Shown piece after piece: positions 1 to 4,700 of a stretch of 5,054 nt of DNA. Below the pieces are notes generated by a model. The model was not told the DNA's origin and made no database searches. It was given only the letters and a program-made list of their open reading frames with translations. The position numbers and the translations under genes were made by a program. Position 1 is the stretch's first letter. The number at the start of each line of letters is the position of its first letter. This DNA is from Candidatus Andersenbacteria bacterium RIFCSPHIGHO2_02_FULL_45_11 (GTDB taxonomy: Bacteria > Patescibacteriota > Andersenbacteria > UBA10190), in contig MHHP01000037.1 in NCBI GenBank assembly GCA_001817055.1, positions 10,554-15,607 of the forward strand, in the 5' to 3' direction.

Positions 1-77
1 TTCCCTATTGGCAAGTTGGCGCAACAGGGTATGGCGTTCGAACGCTCGTGAATTTGGTAGAAGGGTTTGGAAAATAG
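1..77 (+). CDS. pepA: C-terminal end of a probable M17 leucyl aminopeptidase (partial)
   Basis: Only the last 24 codons are in the window, read in the third forward frame and ending at TAG 75-77. The peptide reads PYWQVGATGYGVRTLVNLVE followed by GFGK. The pattern PY..xGATGxGVRxLVxxxE matches my knowledge of the extreme C-terminus of M17 (PepA/leucyl aminopeptidase) enzymes, cytosolic two-metal peptidases that release N-terminal residues from peptides. The metal-binding and catalytic residues lie upstream of the window and cannot be checked. The other two forward frames give less convincing peptides: one stops at 49-51 and the other is rich in Trp and Arg. The gene is convergent with uvrB, and the 133 nt between them are repeat sequence. 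The coding call is fairly sure; the family rests on a short tail. Confidence 0.65.
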   Translation, partial: PYWQVGATGYGVRTLVNLVEGFGK

Positions 78-86
78 GGTGAGTGT

Positions 87-124
87 CCCTTCTCCCCTGA
101 CGGGGAGAAGGCGAGGATGAGGGG
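87..124 (-). repeat. GC-rich palindromic repeat, copy A (minus orientation)
   Basis: Read on the minus strand this is CCCCTCATCC, a 3-nt gap, then CCTTCTCCCC, loop GTCA, GGGGAGAAGG. Positions 88-97 pair perfectly with 102-111 (10 bp, 4-nt loop). The layout (CCCCTCAyCC head, 3-nt gap, 10-nt arm, 4-nt loop, 10-nt arm) is shared with the copies at 144-201 and 3589-3625. It lies between convergent genes. No T-tract follows the stem on either strand, so it is not a classic intrinsic terminator, although the hairpin could slow polymerase or protect transcript 3' ends. Repeats of this look are scattered between genes in many bacterial genomes; no transposase is linked to it here. Confidence 0.8.
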
Positions 125-143
125 AAATATATAGCAACTAACG

Positions 144-201
144 CCCCTCACCCCTGCCTGCCGGCAGGCAGGCTAACCCTCTCCCCATCCGGGGCGAGGG
201 G
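144..201 (+). repeat. GC-rich palindromic repeat, copy B, with nested insertion
   Basis: The head CCCCTCACCC (144-153) and the hairpin arms CCCTCTCCCC (177-186) and GGGGCGAGGG (191-200), with loop ATCC, define a second copy facing copy A. The stem has one mismatch (T182 against C195). The gap between head and first arm is 23 nt here but 3 nt in copies A and C. The extra 20 nt correspond exactly to the palindrome at 153-172. The head TGAGGGG of copy A (118-124) can pair with CCCCTCA (144-150) across a 19-nt AT-rich loop, so the two copies together could form one branched structure at the 3' ends of the convergent genes. Confidence 0.8.
153..172. repeat. Perfect 20-bp palindrome nested in repeat copy B
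   Basis: CCTGCCTGCCGGCAGGCAGG is its own reverse complement over all 20 bases, centred between 162 and 163. Removing it joins CCCCTCACC to CTAACCCTCTCCCC, which restores the 3-nt head-to-arm spacing seen in the two uninterrupted copies. It therefore looks like a short palindromic element inserted into an older repeat. I recall similar TGCCTGCCGGCAGGCA palindromes as frequent in some Patescibacteria genomes; that recollection is not checked here. Confidence 0.8.
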
Positions 202-210
202 AACGACAGA

Positions 211-2187
211 CTATTTCGGTTTCTTCCGTATCGCCGCAATGGCGTCGCGGTACTGTACTGCTTTTTCAAATTCCATATTTTGAGCCGCCAATTGCATCTT
301 GCTGGTGAGCCTGTGAATTACATGTTCTGCATCTTGCTTCGTAAGATTCTCGGGGACTTCAACTTCTTCAATTGGGCGAGATAGTGTGGATGCTTTTAAT
401 TCTTTTACGATACTTGTTGGCGTAATCCCATGTTCTTTATTGTATGCCACCTGAATTTTTCTTCGACGGGATGTTTCATCAATCGCGCGTTGCATAGAGC
501 CTGTAATTCTATCGGCATACATAATCACTTTGCCCTCTACGTGACGAGCGGCGCGGCCCATAGTTTGAATAAGCGCAGTTTCGCTTCGAAGGTACCCTTC
601 TTTATCTGCATCCATAATGGCAACTAACGCAACTTCTGGTAAATCTAATCCTTCACGCAGTAAGTTGATGCCAACTAAAATATCGTAGGTTCCTGCTCGT
701 AAGTTTCTCAAGATATCGATGCGTTCCATCGTATCGATATCTGAATGCAGGTAGGCTGCTTTCATTCCGGATTCTGTGAGGTATGTTGCAAGCTCTTCCG
801 CCATGCGCTTTGTAAGTGTGGTGACAAGTACTCGGTGGCCATTTGCTACGGTTTCTTTAATTCGGTCCATTACATCGTCTATCTGATGCTTGGTAGAACG
901 GATTTCAATTTCCGGGTCAACGAGCCCTGTTGGGCGGACGATCTGCTCTACCGTTGCCTGGCTCGTGTTTTTTTCGTACGGCCCTGGGGTTGCAGATATA
1001 AATACGGTTTGGCCGATCCTATCTTCAAATTCAAAAAACTTAAGTGGCCTGTTGTCTTTGGCGCTAGGTAAGCGGAACCCGTGTTCTATGAGGTTCTTTT
1101 TTCGCGCTGCGTCTCCCCCGAACATGGCACCTACTTGAGGAATCGTCATGTGGGATTCATCAATGAATGTGAGAAAGCCTTTGTCGCCGAACGAGAACCT
1201 GAAATAGTCGATAAGGGTAGATGGTGGGTCGCCAGGATTTCGCCCATCTAAAATACGCGAGTAGTTCTCAATTCCGGATACGTAGCCGATGTGTTCAATC
1301 ATTTCCAAATCGTACGAAGTTCTTTGAGCAATACGTTCCGCTTCCGCAAATTTCTTCTGCTCGGTAAAGAGTTTTTCTTGTGCAATCATTTCTGCTTTAA
1401 TTGTAGCCAGCGCTTGTTTCTTCTTCGCGTCGCTCGTCATAAAGAATGTTGCAGCAAAGAGCGCAAAACTTGGCAGCGTTTCATGTTCATACCCAGTAAT
1501 TGGATCGAGTCGAGCTATGCGCTCAATATGTGGGCCAAAAAATTCAACACGAATAACAGTTTCTTCTCCAGCCGGGAAAATATCTACCGTATCTCCGCGT
1601 ACGCGATACTTGCCTCGCTCCAAATCCAAATCGTTACGTTCGTATTGCAGATTTATAAGGCCACGGAGGAAGTCTTCTCGGCTTATCTTATCTCCAGTTT
1701 TAAATGCAACGCGCGCATCTAGGTATTCTTGCGGAGAACCTAATCCGTAAATGCATGACACCGACGCAACTACGATAACGTCTTTGCGGGTAAGTAATGA
1801 TTCGAGTGCGCTATGGCGCAGGCGATCTATTTCTTCGTTGATGGCGGAATCTTTTGCAATGTAAGTTCCTGTTTTTGGAATGTACGCCTCTGGTTGGTAA
1901 TAATCGTAGTACGACACAAAGTATTCAACGGCAGCATCGGGAAAGAATGTGCGGAACTCTTCTGCTAGTTGGGCTGCAAGTGTTTTATTGTGGCTAATGA
2001 TAAGAGCAGGCATGCCCGTTTTTTCTATAACAGAGGCGGCTGTCATCGTCTTCCCTGATCCTGTAACGCCGAGGAGCGTTTGCCGAGATAGCCCATTTTT
2101 TATTCCATCAACAAGACCCTCAATCGCCTTTGGCTGATCGCCAGCAGGCTTGAACGGCGCTTTCATGGTGAATAGCGATTTTGTCAT
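211..2187 (-). CDS. uvrB: UvrABC excinuclease subunit B (UvrB)
   Basis: UvrB is the damage-verifying helicase-like subunit of cytosolic nucleotide excision repair. It is loaded by UvrA, opens the DNA around a lesion and recruits the UvrC nuclease. The 658-residue length is typical of the family. Visible landmarks are the N-terminal FKPAGDQPKAI motif (12-22), Walker A GVTGSGKT (40-47), the tyrosine-rich beta-hairpin SYYDYYQPEAY (92-102; Tyr93, 94, 96, 97) that clamps one DNA strand, the SCIYGLGSP segment, Walker B DESH (343-346), FISATPG, the helicase-type motifs around GINLLREGLDLPE and QTMGRAAR, and a C-terminal UVR domain (about 620-653) for UvrC contact. Nothing essential is missing. The first Met fits the alignment of MTKSLFTMKAPF with E. 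coli UvrB MSKPFKLNSAF, and a promoter placed 7 nt upstream supports it over Met8. No Shine-Dalgarno is present. It is convergent with the aminopeptidase gene and divergent from the gene at 2266. Confidence 0.98.
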   Translation of the reverse strand: MTKSLFTMKAPFKPAGDQPKAIEGLVDGIKNGLSRQTLLGVTGSGKTMTAASVIEKTGMPALIISHNKTLAAQLAEEFRTFFPDAAVEYFVSYYDYYQPEAYIPKTGTYIAKDSAINEEIDRLRHSALESLLTRKDVIVVASVSCIYGLGSPQEYLDARVAFKTGDKISREDFLRGLINLQYERNDLDLERGKYRVRGDTVDIFPAGEETVIRVEFFGPHIERIARLDPITGYEHETLPSFALFAATFFMTSDAKKKQALATIKAEMIAQEKLFTEQKKFAEAERIAQRTSYDLEMIEHIGYVSGIENYSRILDGRNPGDPPSTLIDYFRFSFGDKGFLTFIDESHMTIPQVGAMFGGDAARKKNLIEHGFRLPSAKDNRPLKFFEFEDRIGQTVFISATPGPYEKNTSQATVEQIVRPTGLVDPEIEIRSTKHQIDDVMDRIKETVANGHRVLVTTLTKRMAEELATYLTESGMKAAYLHSDIDTMERIDILRNLRAGTYDILVGINLLREGLDLPEVALVAIMDADKEGYLRSETALIQTMGRAARHVEGKVIMYADRITGSMQRAIDETSRRRKIQVAYNKEHGITPTSIVKELKASTLSRPIEEVEVPENLTKQDAEHVIHRLTSKMQLAAQNMEFEKAVQYRDAIAAIRKKPK

Positions 2188-2194
2188 CTATTGG

Positions 2195-2223
2195 AGCGTA
2201 CCGATAAAAGTGGGATATGTCAT
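2195..2223 (-). promoter_or_regulatory. Predicted uvrB promoter, leaderless
   Basis: On the minus strand, ATGACA (2218-2223, 5 of 6 to TTGACA) is followed by a 17-nt spacer and TACGCT (2195-2200, the key T1, A2 and T6 of the -10 box). Only 7 nt (CCAATAG) separate the -10 box from the uvrB ATG, so transcription would begin at or one base before the start codon. The absence of a ribosome-binding site agrees with this. No LexA-like inverted repeat (GAAC-N4-GTTC) is seen. Confidence 0.6.
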
Positions 2224-2229
2224 GCTTTA

Positions 2230-2259
2230 TTGTCGAAACGATCTAATTTGTGATATGAT
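2230..2259 (+). promoter_or_regulatory. Predicted promoter of the 2266 gene, extended -10, leaderless
   Basis: TTGTCG (2230-2235, 4 of 6), an 18-nt spacer and TATGAT (2254-2259, 5 of 6), preceded by TGA (2251-2253) to give an extended -10 TGnTATGAT. Six nucleotides (GACTAT) then lead to ATG 2266, so the transcript should start at the initiation codon. No Shine-Dalgarno is present. The -35 box lies 6 bp from the uvrB -35 box on the other strand. Confidence 0.65.
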
Positions 2260-2265
2260 GACTAT

Positions 2266-2874
2266 ATGAAGAAAAAGAATGATTTCATAAAAGTTATCGG
2301 ACTCTTGTTGGCGGGAATCATTTTAGGCCTACTCGTAAAAGTCCCTTTGATTAAAGACTCTAAAACAGTAACAGGTACAGCAGAAAGTAGCCGTACAAAA
2401 GCAGAGCTAACCGAACGTTTTGTTAATGAAAGGTTTCATTACAGTTTTCGACATTCAAAGAACATGGTTATTAGGAACACTGATGATAAGACCATAGGTT
2501 TGTACTTGGCTGATGAATCTGAGGATCCTTTTATAACATTTTCAATTGTTGCAAAAGGCGAGGATCAGAAAATGCTCACTGACACATATGTTGGATTACA
2601 GTCTATATCGGAAATTCAGAGGGACTTGTATGAGACCAATCTAGGCGGACATGCATCGTCTCTTGATGCCGAGCTAAGTATACTTCGGACTGCAAATAGC
2701 GAGGATACGGGGTTGAATACAATTGCTCTTGGATTTCCTGGTCGTGCAATTTACTTTGTCTATTTAAAGAATGGCCAACTGCTTCGTATTGAAGGAAGAA
2801 ACGCTTACGGCTGGACCGAAACACATTCAGACGAATTTTCTACAATACTTAATACTATAAATCCTTATCTATAA
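2266..2874 (+). CDS. Membrane-anchored extracytoplasmic protein, function unknown (possibly PsbP-like fold)
   Basis: A 202-residue protein that I do not recognise by sequence. The N-terminus MKKKNDFIK is positively charged and is followed by one hydrophobic segment (about 10-27, rich in Leu, Ile and Gly), which suggests a signal anchor with the rest outside the cell. There is no lipobox Cys near the segment and no clear signal-peptidase site. A polar linker (about 32-52) leads to a domain starting at FHYSFRHSKNMVI, with alternating beta-strand-like stretches (ITFSIVAKG, AIYFVYLKNGQLLRIEG) and a final helix DEFSTILNTINPYL. The order 'YSF-strand, strands, then a closing helix with F..IL.TI' resembles secreted PsbP/DUF1795-type domains, but this is a fold-level guess. 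It has its own promoter and sits between two DNA-repair genes with no evident link to them. Confidence 0.85.
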   Translation: MKKKNDFIKVIGLLLAGIILGLLVKVPLIKDSKTVTGTAESSRTKAELTERFVNERFHYSFRHSKNMVIRNTDDKTIGLYLADESEDPFITFSIVAKGEDQKMLTDTYVGLQSISEIQRDLYETNLGGHASSLDAELSILRTANSEDTGLNTIALGFPGRAIYFVYLKNGQLLRIEGRNAYGWTETHSDEFSTILNTINPYL

Positions 2875-2878
2875 CCAA

Positions 2879-2935
2879 AAGCCCGGACGGTTAGGCTCTC
2901 CGAGTGATTACGGCGAGGTCTCCATCCGAGGGCTT
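2879..2935 (+). other. Unexplained hairpin-forming intergenic element
   Basis: AAGCCC (2879-2884) pairs with GGGCTT (2930-2935). After a 2-nt bulge (GA, 2928-2929), GGACGG (2885-2890) pairs with CCATCC (2922-2927) with one C-A mismatch. Inside, CTCTCCG (2896-2902) pairs with CGGCGAG (2911-2917) with one mismatch around an 8-nt loop AGTGATTA. The element begins 4 nt after the stop of the upstream gene and is GC-rich beside an AT-rich gene. No T-tract follows, so it is a poor intrinsic terminator. It is not a tRNA and I recognise no riboswitch class. It could be a 3'-end stabilising or termination structure for the 2266 transcript, a small RNA, or a decayed repeat. The strand is assigned only by that context. 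Confidence 0.4.
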
Positions 2936-2951
2936 ACGTACAAGTATACGT
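2936..2951. repeat. Short inverted repeat upstream of the ruvA promoter
   Basis: ACGTA (2936-2940) and TACGT (2947-2951) form a perfect 5-bp inverted repeat around CAAGTA. It abuts the preceding structured element and ends 8 bp before the ruvA -35 box, where an operator could lie. It does not match a LexA box. A repeat this short may be chance. Confidence 0.3.
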
Positions 2952-2959
2952 GCAATTGC

Positions 2960-2988
2960 TTGATTGTCAAGGGCTACTGCAGTACGCT
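2960..2988 (+). promoter_or_regulatory. Predicted ruvA promoter, leaderless
   Basis: TTGATT (2960-2965, 4 of 6), a 17-nt spacer and TACGCT (2983-2988). The -10 hexamer is identical to that of uvrB. Six nucleotides (GATTGC) separate it from ATG 2995, so the mRNA would start at the initiation codon. No Shine-Dalgarno precedes that ATG. The promoter also decides the start, because it overlaps the longer reading from GTG 2950. Confidence 0.6.
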
Positions 2989-2994
2989 GATTGC

Positions 2995-3564
2995 ATGATA
3001 GCTCGTATTCAAGGAACCGTGATCGAGCGCGAAGAGAAGGCTCTTATTATTGATGTTCATGGGGTTGGATATCGCGTAATCGTGACCTCTTCATTGCGAG
3101 AAAAATCTGCACTGGGTTCTGAAATAACATTGGCCATTTATGACCATCGTACGGATTCCGACGCGGTGCTATTTGGTTTTGAGAGCGTGCGAGATCGCGA
3201 ATATTTCGAACTGCTGCTACGTGTTCCATCTATCGGCCCTAAAACTGCAATGGGTGTGTTAGACGCAGCTCCTATTAACGTGTTATCGCAGGCAGTGCTT
3301 ACGGGCGATATGCAATTGCTTACGAGCTTGTCCGGAATCGGAAAAAGAACGGCAGAGCGAATTGTTGTTGAATTGAAAGGGAAGATTGGTGAATTTACCG
3401 ACGGCGTTGCCGTTGCTGTTGGTCCTGTGCATCAAGATACGGTAGATGCTCTTGTTGCAATTGGGTTTACGGTGATGCAAGCAAAGCAAGCAGTTGCAAA
3501 ATTACCGCAAGATATTGCAAGTGCTGAAGAGGCTGTAAAAGCAGTACTCAAACACAAGGCATAA
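2995..3564 (+). CDS. ruvA: Holliday junction branch migration protein RuvA
   Basis: RuvA tetramers bind four-way Holliday junctions and load the RuvB motor during recombinational repair in the cytosol. From ATG 2995 the protein has 189 residues, close to the usual 190-200. An N-terminal OB-fold domain starts MIARIQGTVIEREE, with DVHGVGYRV at 20-28; Asp54 and Asp56 lie where the acidic separation pin is expected. Two helix-hairpin-helix motifs follow, RVPSIGPKTA (76-85) and SLSGIGKRTAERI (111-123). The C-terminal RuvB-binding domain III starts near DTVDALVAIGF (148-158). The frame stays open up to GTG 2950, but those 15 extra codons lie over the promoter and do not resemble RuvA N-termini. Neither ruvB nor ruvC is in the window. 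The next gene is 68 nt downstream on the same strand, so co-transcription with the cell-wall genes is possible. Confidence 0.97.
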   Translation: MIARIQGTVIEREEKALIIDVHGVGYRVIVTSSLREKSALGSEITLAIYDHRTDSDAVLFGFESVRDREYFELLLRVPSIGPKTAMGVLDAAPINVLSQAVLTGDMQLLTSLSGIGKRTAERIVVELKGKIGEFTDGVAVAVGPVHQDTVDALVAIGFTVMQAKQAVAKLPQDIASAEEAVKAVLKHKA

Positions 3565-3588
3565 TATGTCCTACGGCTCACAACGATA

Positions 3589-3625
3589 CCCCTCACCCCA
3601 TCCCTCTCCCCGTCTAGGGAGAGGG
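3589..3625 (+). repeat. GC-rich palindromic repeat, copy C
   Basis: Head CCCCTCACCC (3589-3598), 3-nt gap, arm CCCTCTCCCC (3602-3611), GTCT, arm AGGGAGAGGG (3616-3625). Positions 3602-3610 pair perfectly with 3617-3625 (9 bp, loop CGTCTA). The layout equals that of copies A and B, about 3.4 kb away. It fills most of the ruvA to FemAB-gene spacer, and its last arm ends 7 nt before that gene's ATG. No T-tract follows it. Confidence 0.8.
3617..3625 (+). promoter_or_regulatory. Repeat-derived Shine-Dalgarno for the FemAB-like gene
   Basis: GGGAGAGGG contains GGAG and AGGG and ends 7 nt before ATG 3633, an acceptable ribosome-binding position. It is the 3' arm of the copy C hairpin, so a folded leader would hide it. 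No convincing promoter lies next to this start, unlike the three leaderless genes upstream, so translation here probably depends on this purine stretch. Confidence 0.5.
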
Positions 3626-3632
3626 CGATAGT

Positions 3633-4700
3633 ATGAATATGCGTGCAAGTGAAGCAGTTAGTACAGAGGCTGCCAAGTGGAATGCATTTGTGGCAGCTTC
3701 CCCTGCGCGTTCGTTTTTACAAACGTGGCAGTGGGGAGAAGTGCAAGAAAAGATCGGCGCTCGTTCATGGCGTGTTGTAGTGGAAGATGGAACAAGGCTC
3801 GTTGCCGTCGCACTTGTGATTGAGCGGAACTTGCAGCTCGGATATTCATGGCTGTATATTCCGCGCGGGCCAATATTCTTAGAAGGGCTTACGGAAGAGG
3901 AGAGGCAAGCTGCCTGGCAAGCCTTGAAAGAAAAGCTACAAAACTTAGCGGGAGAATGTGGGGCGTTTTTTGTACGTGTTGATCCAGCTTTGCCCGCCGA
4001 AGCTTTAGCGAAGGAGGGTGTGGACTCATTTCGCAAAGGCTGGCGTAAATCTTCTCGTGAAGTGCAGCCGCGTAATTCTCTGTTGTTAGATCTTGTGTCG
4101 TCACAAGAAGAAATCTTTTCCAGCCTTCATTCAAAGACCAGATATAACATACGGACGGCACAGCGGAAAGGCGTTACTGTTCGCTTTTCTCATGATCCAA
4201 AAGACGTAGAAAAGTTTTTACATGCTTCAAAATCCGTAACGCTTCGTACCGGTTTTGCATATCACCCTGACTCGTACTACCACGCTATTATAGAGATATT
4301 AGGACAGGCAGGGATGGCCGAGATGGCGATAGCAGAAGTAGATGGGCAGGGTGTTGCAACACATTTGATGGTATATGCGGACGGCATCGCGACGTACGCT
4401 CATGGGGCAAGTGTGTACGAGAAGCGTTCGTACATGGCTCCTGTATTGTTGTATTGGGAAACAATCCTTCGTGCGAAAGAAAAAGGAATGCATGTGTATG
4501 ATTTCTTCGGAGTTGCCCCACAAGATGCGGACGAGCATCATGCGTGGGCAGGTATTACGAGAATTAAAACAGGGTTTGGAGGGAAACGTGTATCGTATTG
4601 CGGAGCGTATGATTTTGTACTCAATGAGGGGTTGTATACTGGGTTTATGATGATGCGTGGAGTGGCGCGGACGATTCGAAGTACTATTAGGGGACTATGA
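3633..4700 (+). CDS. FemAB-family peptidoglycan-bridge aminoacyltransferase
   Basis: A 355-residue member of the FemABX family, enzymes with two GNAT-like domains. Characterised members move amino acids from aminoacyl-tRNA onto the stem peptide of lipid II at the cytoplasmic membrane face, building interpeptide bridges. Domain 1 shows FLQTWQWGEVQ (28-38) and LYIPRGPIF (74-82). The linker has FRKGWRKSSREVQPRNSLLLDL, then KTRYNIRTAQRKGV (168-181), a hallmark of the family. Domain 2 has ATHLMVYADGIATYAHGAS, the VYDFFGVAP stretch (288-296) and a late GITRIKTGFGG. Residues about 119-129 (ALPAEALAKEG) come from a repeat read in frame. ATG 3633 is chosen for its Shine-Dalgarno; ATG 3639 is a near alternative. 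The stop overlaps the next start as ATGA, implying translational coupling with the Mur ligase. The amino acid added cannot be told from sequence. Confidence 0.92.
   Translation: MNMRASEAVSTEAAKWNAFVAASPARSFLQTWQWGEVQEKIGARSWRVVVEDGTRLVAVALVIERNLQLGYSWLYIPRGPIFLEGLTEEERQAAWQALKEKLQNLAGECGAFFVRVDPALPAEALAKEGVDSFRKGWRKSSREVQPRNSLLLDLVSSQEEIFSSLHSKTRYNIRTAQRKGVTVRFSHDPKDVEKFLHASKSVTLRTGFAYHPDSYYHAIIEILGQAGMAEMAIAEVDGQGVATHLMVYADGIATYAHGASVYEKRSYMAPVLLYWETILRAKEKGMHVYDFFGVAPQDADEHHAWAGITRIKTGFGGKRVSYCGAYDFVLNEGLYTGFMMMRGVARTIRSTIRGL
3987..4018. repeat. Repeat element read in frame inside the FemAB-like gene
   Basis: The stretch reads GCTTTGCCCGCCGAAGC, then TTTAGCGAAGGAGGG. It encodes ALPAEALAKEG on the plus strand and SFAKASAGKAG on the minus strand. 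I know both peptides as recurring signatures of a short dispersed repeat in Patescibacteria genomes. Its ends form an imperfect inverted repeat (CCCGCC at 3993-3998 against GGAGGG at 4013-4018). It sits between 'FFVRVDP' and 'VDSFRKGWRKSSR', a stretch that varies in length among FemAB proteins as I recall them, and it keeps the frame. Only one copy is in this window, so the repeat status rests on recall. Confidence 0.6.

Noticed and set aside
87..201. Intrinsic terminators at the hairpins of copies A and B
   Set aside because: The stems are strong and GC-rich, but neither strand has a T-run after them, so a standard rho-independent terminator is not supported.
1291..1722. Plus-strand 143-codon frame opposite uvrB
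   Set aside because: It lies wholly inside uvrB on the other strand, has Cys/Phe-rich composition typical of antisense translation and no start signals.
2188..2265. LexA/SOS operator in front of uvrB
   Set aside because: Neither GAAC-N4-GTTC nor a CTGT-N8-ACAG type inverted repeat is present near the promoter; the same holds for ruvA.
2879..2935. tRNA or known riboswitch in the ruvA upstream region
   Set aside because: No T-arm motif, CCA end or cloverleaf spacing is present, and no riboswitch core that I know fits the helices.
2950..2994. Longer ruvA start at GTG 2950 giving 15 extra residues
   Set aside because: The extension overlaps the -35 and -10 boxes, has no Shine-Dalgarno, and does not resemble RuvA N-termini, which begin at MIARIQG in this protein.
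87..3625. CRISPR array or insertion sequence explaining the GC-rich repeats
   Set aside because: There are only three copies, in mixed orientation and far apart, with no regular spacers, no cas genes and no transposase reading frame.
3614..4036. Minus-strand 140-codon reading frame opposite the FemAB-like gene
   Set aside because: It is the antisense shadow of a clear FemAB gene. Its only familiar part, SFAKASAGKAG, is the other-strand reading of the embedded repeat.
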